Source: a bacterium
Lineage (GTDB): Bacteria > Patescibacteriota > Minisyncoccia > UBA6257 > JAGOQP01
Direction of reading: 5' to 3'
Assembly (NCBI GenBank): GCA_021844025.1
Contig: JAKBUF010000005.1
Location: 1-35,835 of the forward strand
Length of the DNA stretch: 35,835 nt
Each line of letters starts with the position of its first letter. The stretch's first letter is position 1. Position numbers and translations under genes: made by a program. This document shows, one piece after another, positions 30,943-35,835 of this stretch. The notes under the pieces are model-generated. The model ran no database searches. It was given only the letters and a program-made list of their open reading frames with translations, and was not told where the DNA came from.

Positions 30943-31014
30943 GCCGCGGTAGCTCAGTGGCAGAGCTTTCGCCTGAAGAGCGAAGAGTCGTCAGTTCGAT
31001 TCTGACCCGCGGCA
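30943..31014 (+). tRNA. tRNA-Phe (GAA)
   Basis: Acceptor GCCGCGG/CCGCGGC, D-stem GCTC/GAGC, anticodon stem TTCGC/GCGAA with loop CTGAAGA (anticodon GAA), T-stem GTCAG/CTGAC, A73. The CCA end is not encoded. Confidence 0.96.
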
Positions 31015-31017
31015 CAT

Positions 31018-31049
31018 AACAAAAAACAACACACATGTTGTTTTTTGTT
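31018..31049 (+). terminator. terminator after tRNA-Phe
   Basis: A perfect 13-bp stem AACAAAAAACAAC/GTTGTTTTTTGTT with a 6-nt loop and T-rich 3' arm. It lies 3 bp after the tRNA. Confidence 0.85.
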
Positions 31050-31080
31050 TATATAATAATATTAACTTTTGGTTAGTGAG

Positions 31081-31152
31081 TACCCCCACCTTGAATCGAA
31101 CAAGGATCTATCCCTTAGGACGGGATTGTTTTATCCGTTAAACTATAGGGGC
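31081..31152 (-). tRNA. tRNA-Arg (CCT)
   Basis: Minus strand: acceptor GCCCCTA/TGGGGGT (G-U at the first pair and one internal wobble), anticodon stem ATCCC/GGGAT with loop GTCCTAA (anticodon CCT), T-stem CCTTG/CAAGG, A73. CCA not encoded. Confidence 0.94.
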
Positions 31153-31157
31153 AATAG

Positions 31158-31186
31158 TTGAAAAACCCGCTTTTGCATTGTATTAT
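31158..31186 (+). promoter_or_regulatory. promoter of tRNA-Ala
   Basis: TTGAAA (31158-31163) is separated by 17 bp from TATTAT (31181-31186), 22 bp upstream of the tRNA. Confidence 0.7.
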
Positions 31187-31208
31187 ACAAAAACGCGAAA
31201 TAAAAGAT

Positions 31209-31282
31209 GGGCCTATAGTATAGCGGTAGAACGAGCGCATGGCATGCGCTAGGTCGGGGTTCGACTCCCCGTAGGTCCACCA
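31209..31282 (+). tRNA. tRNA-Ala (GGC), CCA encoded
   Basis: Acceptor GGGCCTA/TAGGTCC includes the G3-U70 pair that identifies alanine. Anticodon stem AGCGC/GCGCT encloses ATGGCAT, anticodon GGC. A73 and CCA are encoded. Its 3' 20 bases are repeated 184 bp downstream. Confidence 0.95.
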
Positions 31283-31465
31283 AAAAATTGATGCGATGAA
31301 CCTATCAATTTTTTGAGAACTACAGCAAGCCAACTGCTTAGCTTGCGTGGGGAAGTTGAAGACCGCAGCGCTATGTATTTAGTAAAATACATCGCGAGGG
31401 GCGGTCTGCGAGTTTACTGAGCGACGGCGAGGCAAAACTTGTAGACGACTCCCCGTAGGTCCACC
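31262..31465. repeat. direct repeat of the tRNA-Ala 3' end flanking ~164 bp (att-like)
   Basis: CGACTCCCCGTAGGTCCACC occurs at 31262-31281 (inside tRNA-Ala) and again at 31446-31465. The DNA between them has a terminator-like stem, a hairpin GCAAGC/GCTTGC, and a long hairpin with GACCGC/GCGGTC around ATGTATTT/AAATACAT. No ORF is visible. This is how an element integrated at a tRNA 3' end looks after shrinking to a scar, or how a mini-element would look. Confidence 0.65.
31283..31315 (+). terminator. terminator after tRNA-Ala
   Basis: A perfect 11-bp stem AAAAAATTGAT/ATCAATTTTTT starts directly after the CCA of tRNA-Ala. Confidence 0.75.
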
Positions 31466-31473
31466 CCACATAT

Positions 31474-31655
31474 CGGGCCGTAGTGTAACGGCTAGCACGA
31501 GTCCTTCTTGCCTCGTCAGATAAATCGGAGAGTAGTATAATGGTAGTATACATGCTTTGGGAGCATGAGGTCCGAGTCCGATTCTCGGCTCTCCGACAAA
31601 ACTATCTGACGGGGTGAAGGAGGATTTATTCCGGGTTCGAATCCCGGCGGCCCGA
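31474..31655 (+). tRNA. interrupted tRNA whose halves flank tRNA-Pro; isotype unresolved
   Basis: 5' half 31474-31510: acceptor CGGGCCG, T8, D-stem GTGT/GCAC with AACGGCTA loop, and AGTCC as the 5' anticodon strand. 3' half from about 31616: anticodon strand GGATT, variable TATT, T-stem CCGGG/CCCGG with TTCGAAT loop, acceptor CGGCCCG and A73. All stems pair between halves. Between them lies a complete tRNA-Pro. On each side of it CCTCGTCAGATA (31511-31522) pairs with TATCTGACGGGG (31603-31614) over 12 bp (one G-U). The anticodon depends on the join: CTT if bases 32-37 (TTCTTG) come from the 5' half, CTG or CAG for other joins. It may be a split tRNA, an insertion-inactivated gene or an unusual intron. 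Confidence 0.6.
31526..31596 (+). tRNA. tRNA-Pro (TGG), nested inside another tRNA
   Basis: Acceptor CGGAGAG/CTCTCCG with the C1-G72 pair usual for bacterial proline, anticodon stem CATGC/GCATG with loop TTTGGGA (anticodon TGG, G37), T-stem GTCCG... with CGAGTCCGATTCTCGG, A73. CCA is not encoded (ACA follows). It lies wholly between the two halves of the interrupted tRNA. Confidence 0.9.
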
Positions 31656-31680
31656 CAGAATGGAATACAGAATATAGTAA

Positions 31681-31752
31681 GCCCCCGTAGTTCAATGGAT
31701 AGAACAGGACTCTTCTAAGGTCTTGATGTGGGTTCGATTCCTACCGGGGGTA
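31681..31752 (+). tRNA. tRNA-Arg (TCT)
   Basis: Acceptor GCCCCCG/CGGGGGT (one G-U), D-stem GTTC/GAAC, anticodon stem GGACT/GGTCT with wobbles and loop CTTCTAA (anticodon TCT), T-stem GTGGG/CCTAC, A73. CCA not encoded. Confidence 0.92.
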
Positions 31753-31925
31753 CGGGATCGTAGATTTGAAGATTGTGGTATTGTGTGAGTTTATTTAATA
31801 GAATAAGGCGAATATTGCGAAGATTGATCTATAAAAATTTCATACAAAAGATTTATTTGTATGAGGAAATCCTTTTTGGAATACTGAATGTATATAAAAT
31901 AGAGTTGTGTTATGCCCATCATAAT

Positions 31926-33314
31926 ATGAGAAGGAATGTTATAAATAATTCAAAAAGAATTTATAAAATCTTAGGTATTATTGTAATGTTTGTGGCCATT
32001 ATAATAGGGGGATATTTTATATACACAAAGAATATTTTAAACTTATCAATTTTAACCCAATCAGCACCTCAGCAGATAGAATATGAAGAGCCAATAACAT
32101 CAGTTATATCTCCGAGTGGTGCAGATATGACCATTCTTAGTAAATCATCTATTATTGGAAAAATATCTTTAGATAATCTGCCAGACATTTATATAAACAC
32201 TCACCCAACCGCAAAAATTGTAGACAGCTGGATAGTTTCGTACCCATCCATTAACACAATGATAGATAAGGGAGTATTATTTTTTGTCATCTCTCAAGAT
32301 GATGTTCCTTCTTTTTGGCTAGCTCAATTAAATGGAGAACGTCCTCATAAAATTCTTTCTGTGGGAAATTTTATAAATAATAATATTTCTTTATTAAGTG
32401 ACGCACCAATATTTTCTCCGAAAGGAGATAAATTTATAGTTTTATTAAAAAATCCAAGTTTCTATAATACTTCAGAAGTCTGCAACGATATTCAAGATAC
32501 ATTTTCTGGCGACACCATTAGAGATGTTTCTGTAAATTTGTATGGGTATGATCTAACATCTAAAACTGAGCTTGATTTTAAACTTCCTATTGTTAGTAAA
32601 GATCCCACTTATTTAAGCTCAAGAATTATAAATGCAAAATGGATAGATAACAATACTGTAGAATTTATAAATAGTCCGCTCAAGTATCCATACATTGATA
32701 CACGGACCAATACTGCATTTGGATGTCCTAATAAACTGCCAATAGAAGTATATCGGATTTCTTCAAAACCTGCTGTCGTGGAGCCATATTTTCATACCGA
32801 TTTTCCCACAGAACTATCAAAACAAACTTGGTCAGAATATCATGACAAACAATATGGATTTATAATGCAATATCCTTCGGAGTGGGATAAAACTACACAT
32901 AATTTGGATTCTAATGAAATACTACGACTTAATAGTAATACCGTTGATGCTGGTGGAGATCGGGTATTAATGCATATATATGTCTCAGACGAGAAAATAA
33001 AAGATATTATTAAACAAGAAAAAATAAAAGAGGTGGAAAAACATGCTATTCCAGGGGTGGTAACTCAATATTTTAAGATGATTGATTTAGGTGGTTATCA
33101 AGGAATCGAATCTGTTTTTGTTCAAAATCTTGATAAACTTGAGGGATACAGAAGTTTATATTTTATTCCTAGAAATGGGAAAATGTTTCAAATTAAATTT
33201 GAATATATTTTAATGTACGATTCTCATTCCTCCGAGGTATTTCAAACAAACACCTTACGCAACTTATATGACCAGATCCTCTCTACCTTTGAATTTTTCA
33301 CTCATTCTAATTAA
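31926..33314 (+). CDS. membrane-anchored protein with C-terminal PsbP-like domain, unknown function
   Basis: From the ATG at 31926 the product is 462 aa. The N-terminus is MRRNVINNSKRIYKIL, then one membrane helix GIIVMFVAIIIGGYFIY (about residues 16-33). The remainder should be outside the cell. Residues about 100-300 have beta-propeller-like spacing (APIFSPKGDKFIVLLKNP, NLYGYDLTSKTE, AKWIDNNTVEFI), similar in feel to TolB-type propellers. A C-terminal domain starts WSEYHDKQYGFIMQYPSEWDK, typical of PsbP-like domains in this lineage. The open frame extends upstream to 31773, but that segment is unlike a signal. It is AT-richer than the housekeeping genes. Confidence 0.75.
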   Translation: MRRNVINNSKRIYKILGIIVMFVAIIIGGYFIYTKNILNLSILTQSAPQQIEYEEPITSVISPSGADMTILSKSSIIGKISLDNLPDIYINTHPTAKIVDSWIVSYPSINTMIDKGVLFFVISQDDVPSFWLAQLNGERPHKILSVGNFINNNISLLSDAPIFSPKGDKFIVLLKNPSFYNTSEVCNDIQDTFSGDTIRDVSVNLYGYDLTSKTELDFKLPIVSKDPTYLSSRIINAKWIDNNTVEFINSPLKYPYIDTRTNTAFGCPNKLPIEVYRISSKPAVVEPYFHTDFPTELSKQTWSEYHDKQYGFIMQYPSEWDKTTHNLDSNEILRLNSNTVDAGGDRVLMHIYVSDEKIKDIIKQEKIKEVEKHAIPGVVTQYFKMIDLGGYQGIESVFVQNLDKLEGYRSLYFIPRNGKMFQIKFEYILMYDSHSSEVFQTNTLRNLYDQILSTFEFFTHSN

Positions 33315-33562
33315 TTTCTGCAGTAACAATTTATTCATTTATAACTTCTCTCCATGGTGTTTTACTGTATCTACTAGACCCCGCGACCGAGGTGCCTTAT
33401 TAATCTGCTGTACTAAAAACACCCCAAAAGACCTTATAGACCCTAATGAGCGGAATTATAAGACCGAGCAAGGGTACAAAATTAAATTTTCCTTTTTGTG
33501 GGATATCCTCCCGAGGGCACGTTATTATTTACAGACTCACTCATTTTTAGTATCGTATATAT

Positions 33563-33832
33563 ATGGAACACATCCATACCAATCAAGAAACATCGGGGTC
33601 GGAACAAAATAATATAGAGAAAGAACCGCTTGTTGTTATTACCGAGGACAGCGAATATTTTATTATTGATACCGGAAATAAAAAGCGGTACGTTCCTAAA
33701 CGAGAAAAAATTCCCGTGAACGGTATTATGATTGATGCGCAAAAATTAGTGCGCGCGCTTGCATTGTATCCCGACGATGACCCGGCCGAAGCATTAGAAA
33801 AAATGAAATCGGAACATCCAGACATAAAATAA
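33563..33832 (+). CDS. small protein of unknown function
   Basis: The 89-aa acidic and charged product has a core EPLVVITEDSEYFIIDTGNKKRYVPKREKIPVNGIMIDAQKLV, which looks like a small beta-rich fold, and a helical C-terminus (DDDPAEALEKMKSEHPDI). No family recognised. The start is close to a TATCGT/TTTACA promoter-like pair, so it may be nearly leaderless. It ends 2 bp before tRNA-Ser. The overlapping minus-strand frames look like shadows. Confidence 0.6.
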   Translation: MEHIHTNQETSGSEQNNIEKEPLVVITEDSEYFIIDTGNKKRYVPKREKIPVNGIMIDAQKLVRALALYPDDDPAEALEKMKSEHPDIK

Positions 33833-33834
33833 TT

Positions 33835-33923
33835 GGAGGGTTCGCATAGTGGTCTAGTGCGGCGCACTCGAAATGCGCTTGGGGAGTCAAATCCCCTCAC
33901 AGGTTCAAATCCTGTACCCTCCG
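33835..33923 (+). tRNA. tRNA-Ser (CGA)
   Basis: This is a class II tRNA of 89 nt: acceptor GGAGGGT/ACCCTCC, anticodon stem GCGCA/TGCGC with loop CTCGAAA (anticodon CGA), a long variable arm (TTGGGGAGTCAAATCCCCTC), T-stem CAGG/CCTG and discriminator G73, all typical of serine. Confidence 0.94.
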
Positions 33924-33961
33924 CCTTTGTTACGCTGAAGCATGACTACGACGCGATAAAA

Positions 33962-33985
33962 TCCGCCCAGTTAAGCAAAGGCGGA
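33962..33985. repeat. TCCGCC..GGCGGA hairpin, related to the GC mini-palindromes
   Basis: TCCGCC and GGCGGA form a 6-bp stem around CAGTTAAGCAAA. It lies between tRNA-Ser and the GIY-YIG stub. Confidence 0.4.
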
Positions 33986-33993
33986 AAAATAAA

Positions 33994-34023
33994 ATGTATT
34001 ATGTATATATTTTAAGATGTAAA
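33994..34023 (+). pseudogene. 5' stub of a GIY-YIG endonuclease gene
   Basis: ATG is followed by codons for YYVYILRCK, the characteristic start of small GIY-YIG domain proteins (usually continuing DGSYYIG). The frame then continues with unrelated AT-rich codons. The rest of the gene is missing and the next gene starts at 34052. Deletion by recombination beside tRNA-Ser is likely. Confidence 0.6.
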
Positions 34024-34051
34024 ATAATATATTATAATAAATTTAACCAAT

Positions 34052-34708
34052 ATGACGACATCACTTTCATTTATCGTCGGGTTGCTAACAACAGTAATAT
34101 CATTATTGACTTTTACACAACAGCACCCTGAACTACCACAAGCCCAGCGGGATTATATGAGACAGATCGCTGAGACAGCGATCATACAAGCCACAAACAC
34201 TCTTATCGATCAGAATCAAAAGATATTTGCTACAAATAATACATCCATTGCGACAAATGAGACATCTACATCAGTTGGAGATAAAGAATTCAAAATCCAA
34301 CTTAACAAAATTACCAAGACATCAACAACCGCTCAAATATCTTGGACATTAAGCGCTCCCGCCAGCTCTAGGGTAACTATTAACAAAGCTTCGGCTAAGT
34401 TAGATCCAAAAACTGCACAATATTTGCCATCAGCAAATGGTGTTTCTACACAAGGCTTAGTTAGTGTAATTGGCCTTGATCCGAGTACGAAATATTACTA
34501 CTCGATAGAATCTACTTTTGATAACAAGACTATTAAAGAAGATGGCACTTTCATAACCGAAAAGAGTGCTCAACAGATATTACAAGAGGAAGAGGAGGCA
34601 CGATGGAAAGCTTTACCGCCTTGCCCTATAAATGGTCCTGTGTATGATGGTGTTTGTCGAATTGGGAATTGTCGTTATGAAAAAGGTCATCCAAGTTGTG
34701 GGGGGTAA
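34052..34708 (+). CDS. secreted or membrane-anchored fibronectin-like protein
   Basis: The 218-aa product starts with a hydrophobic segment (SLSFIVGLLTTVISLLTF) that may be a signal or anchor. A helical, Gln/Asn-rich part follows to about residue 75. A fibronectin type III-like domain covers about 78-170 (FKIQLNKITKTSTTAQISWTLSAPASSRVTI, then GLDPSTKYYYSIES). The C-terminus has three or four cysteines (PPCPINGPVYDGVCRIGNCRYEKGHPSCGG), a likely small disulphide-bonded unit. Function unknown. Confidence 0.7.
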   Translation: MTTSLSFIVGLLTTVISLLTFTQQHPELPQAQRDYMRQIAETAIIQATNTLIDQNQKIFATNNTSIATNETSTSVGDKEFKIQLNKITKTSTTAQISWTLSAPASSRVTINKASAKLDPKTAQYLPSANGVSTQGLVSVIGLDPSTKYYYSIESTFDNKTIKEDGTFITEKSAQQILQEEEEARWKALPPCPINGPVYDGVCRIGNCRYEKGHPSCGG

Positions 34709-34775
34709 ACAAAATAATCCCAATTGTTATCATGTATACAGAGAGTATAATTCAAATTATTATTAATAAAAAACT

Positions 34776-35063
34776 ATGAATTATTCTATAAAAATATACT
34801 CTAAAAATGATAATAAACCTATATTTGATGGCGATACTGAAGCGAAATTATTAGAGCGCACATCTCCATACACAAGATACTCATCTTATGAATTACAAAT
34901 TTCCTACCCAAGCACTTTCCTTGATTTTTTATTAAAGAAAGGGGTGTCTACCGATTTCAAGATTATTTTATTTGAGGAAGGTGTCTCTCTTGGCGAGTTT
35001 TCTATTATCTGTATACTTAATGATGAGAGGACTATTAAATTAAAACAAAAGACTGTAATTTGA
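34776..35063 (+). CDS. small protein of unknown function
   Basis: The 95-aa product has no recognised family, signal or membrane helix. It is rich in Tyr, Ser, Lys and Ile with alternating hydrophobic stretches (SSYELQISYPSTFLDFLL, DFKIILFEEGVSLGEFSIICIL). It ends with TGA, showing TGA is a stop here. It lies 67 bp after the fibronectin-like gene on the same strand. Confidence 0.55.
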   Translation: MNYSIKIYSKNDNKPIFDGDTEAKLLERTSPYTRYSSYELQISYPSTFLDFLLKKGVSTDFKIILFEEGVSLGEFSIICILNDERTIKLKQKTVI

Positions 35064-35123
35064 TCTTAAAAAAACTTTATCGCTATTAGAATGCTTAGCT
35101 AGGGTGACCTACTAATAAGACTC

Positions 35124-35147
35124 AAAAATCCGCATCACGCGGATTTT
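35124..35147. terminator. bidirectional terminator
   Basis: AAAAATCCGC and GCGGATTTTT form a 10-bp stem with a short loop. It serves the cytochrome b5-like gene on the minus strand and the plus-strand genes before it. Confidence 0.85.
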
Positions 35148-35163
35148 TGTTTTCGTTTTAGTT

Positions 35164-35625
35164 TCACTGCACCACTGCTCCAATTTTCAACGAAGCGAGC
35201 TCAGATTCCGGACGGCTTTGCCCTCCATGCATATTCGCAAATGCGGTCGTACCATCAACTCCACACAAACTTAAAATACTCCCCGATCCTCCCGGGTGCA
35301 TATTAATAAATGAGGTAAGATCATACACGCCCCCATTGATTGCGGTATAACAACTATTCTGATCACTATGCTGCGCGACCTGCGCCATGGTGAATGTTTT
35401 TTCTCCGCTTGCCGTTTGAGTGTGAGTGGTTGTTTGAGTTGGAGGTTGAACTTGCTTCACTCCTGTAGCAGACGGGGTAGACTGAGTAGTCGGTACTGTT
35501 TTGGTAACTGTGGGGTTAGATGTATTTGTTATGCGCGAGGTACTTGACCCACCCATATACAAAAACGTACCAATTCCAATTACCACCACAATTCCTAGTG
35601 CTACATACGTAATAAATTTTTTCAT
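35164..35625 (-). CDS. membrane-anchored cytochrome b5-like heme-binding protein
   Basis: The 153-aa product has an N-terminal membrane helix (FITYVALGIVVVIGIGTFLYM). A Ser/Thr/Pro-rich spacer follows to about residue 72, and then a cytochrome b5 domain outside the membrane. The domain has FTMAQVAQHSDQNSCYTAINGGVYDLTSFINMHPGGSGSIL with the axial His of HPGG, and ANMHGG with the second His. Two Cys (NSCY, LCGV) may form a disulphide. It may carry electrons or store heme. Heme synthesis genes are not in the window. A perfect 14-bp palindrome overlaps its promoter. Confidence 0.88.
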   Translation of the reverse strand: MKKFITYVALGIVVVIGIGTFLYMGGSSTSRITNTSNPTVTKTVPTTQSTPSATGVKQVQPPTQTTTHTQTASGEKTFTMAQVAQHSDQNSCYTAINGGVYDLTSFINMHPGGSGSILSLCGVDGTTAFANMHGGQSRPESELASLKIGAVVQ

Positions 35626-35631
35626 ATCAAA

Positions 35632-35652
35632 TATATACGGTTATATATAACC
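35632..35652 (-). promoter_or_regulatory. promoter and operator-like palindrome of the cytochrome b5-like gene
   Basis: TATATA (35632-35637) ends 6 nt before the ATG on the minus strand. Directly upstream lies the perfect palindrome GGTTATATATAACC (35639-35652), in the spacer between -10 and -35. This is where a repressor would act. Confidence 0.45.
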
Positions 35653-35763
35653 TCGCGTGTCTATTGCGAGAATATATTATATATCATATTTTTTTGTAAA
35701 AATGAACACGCGTAACATCCTATAGTATATCATACGACCCAGCACTTTTATTGGAGGCATACT

Positions 35764-35792
35764 TTGCTCCTCTCACAAAAACCATATATACT
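35764..35792 (+). promoter_or_regulatory. promoter of the gene entering the right edge
   Basis: TTGCTC (35764-35769) is separated by 17 bp from TATACT (35787-35792), with ATG 7 nt later. It has the same leaderless spacing as several housekeeping genes. Confidence 0.55.
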
Positions 35793-35799
35793 ATATAAT

Positions 35800-35835
35800 A
35801 TGAGCATGCATCATGCGCCGCGTATAAAATCACTT
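35800..35835 (+). CDS. partial CDS at the right edge
   Basis: ATG opens 12 codons (MSMHHAPRIKSL) that run off the window. It is called because a well-spaced leaderless-type promoter precedes it. The product is unknown. Confidence 0.4.
   Translation, partial: MSMHHAPRIKSL

Noticed and set aside
31371-31553. Minus-strand ORF across the tRNA cluster, and a similar one at 31115-31333
   Set aside because: These are translations of tRNA genes (WTYGES.. pattern from antisense tRNA sequence), not proteins.
31508-31620. Group I intron in the outer tRNA
   Set aside because: After removing tRNA-Pro only about 40 nt remain, too short for a self-splicing intron.
33268-33612. Plus-strand ORF of 114 aa between two hypothetical genes
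   Set aside because: It overlaps the ends of both better-supported ORFs, and its composition looks like untranslated spacer.
34776-35063. UGA recoded as glycine, as in some Candidate Phyla Radiation groups
   Set aside because: TGA ends this ORF, and recognisable proteins contain no internal TGA, so the standard code fits.

Overview
The window looks like chromosomal DNA of a Candidate Phyla Radiation bacterium, most likely Parcubacteria (Patescibacteria). This is inferred from gene content and protein style, not from a marker tree. The signs are compact housekeeping proteins (147-aa EF-Ts, ~730-aa SMC, ThrS without a TGS domain, 352-aa G6PD-like protein), AT-rich intergenic repeats, LAGLIDADG endonuclease genes beside tRNA genes, and secreted Ig-like and peptidoglycan-binding proteins. 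TAA, TAG and TGA all serve as stops, so the code is standard.

Layout. 1-1050: tRNA-Thr and tRNA-Tyr on the minus strand, with a LAGLIDADG endonuclease gene running into the 5' end of tRNA-Tyr. 1050-9665: a minus-strand information-processing block (small membrane protein, tsf, rpsB, a candidate structured ncRNA, trmD, khpA, rpsP, smc, rnc, nusB, rpmF, rnhB) with copies of an AT-rich repeat in the spacers. 9842-13021: dnaE on the plus strand. 13147-14841: a small gene of unknown function with a tryptophan-rich, NNY-codon-rich tail, then an IS30-family element. 14932-19819: thrS, a Nudix gene, miaA and gatB. 19955-20106: a strongly folded inverted-repeat element. 20106-25977: rplK, nusG, secE, gyrB, alr and a short G6PD-like gene. 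26047-29425: a secreted peptidoglycan-binding protein and a large Ig-like surface protein gene that carries two frameshifts. 29808-35835: accessory DNA with an ArsR-type regulator, a second LAGLIDADG gene, eight tRNA loci, small secreted or hypothetical proteins, a GIY-YIG gene stub and a membrane-anchored cytochrome b5-like protein.

How it fits together. The housekeeping genes cover translation (tsf, rpsB, rpsP, rpmF, rplK, thrS, gatB, trmD, miaA), transcription (nusB, nusG), secretion (secE), replication, chromosome and RNA maintenance (dnaE, gyrB, smc, rnhB, rnc) and cell-wall precursors (alr). Several genes have a -10 box only 6-7 nt before the ATG, so leaderless mRNAs appear common. Only two genes have a strong Shine-Dalgarno sequence.

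The most unusual locus is 31474-31655. Two halves of one tRNA are separated by an intact tRNA-Pro gene, and the halves carry a 12-bp complementary extension. Other strong candidates for undescribed biology are the ~300-nt promoter-to-terminator ncRNA at 2905-3202 and the three-way-junction element at 19955-20106.
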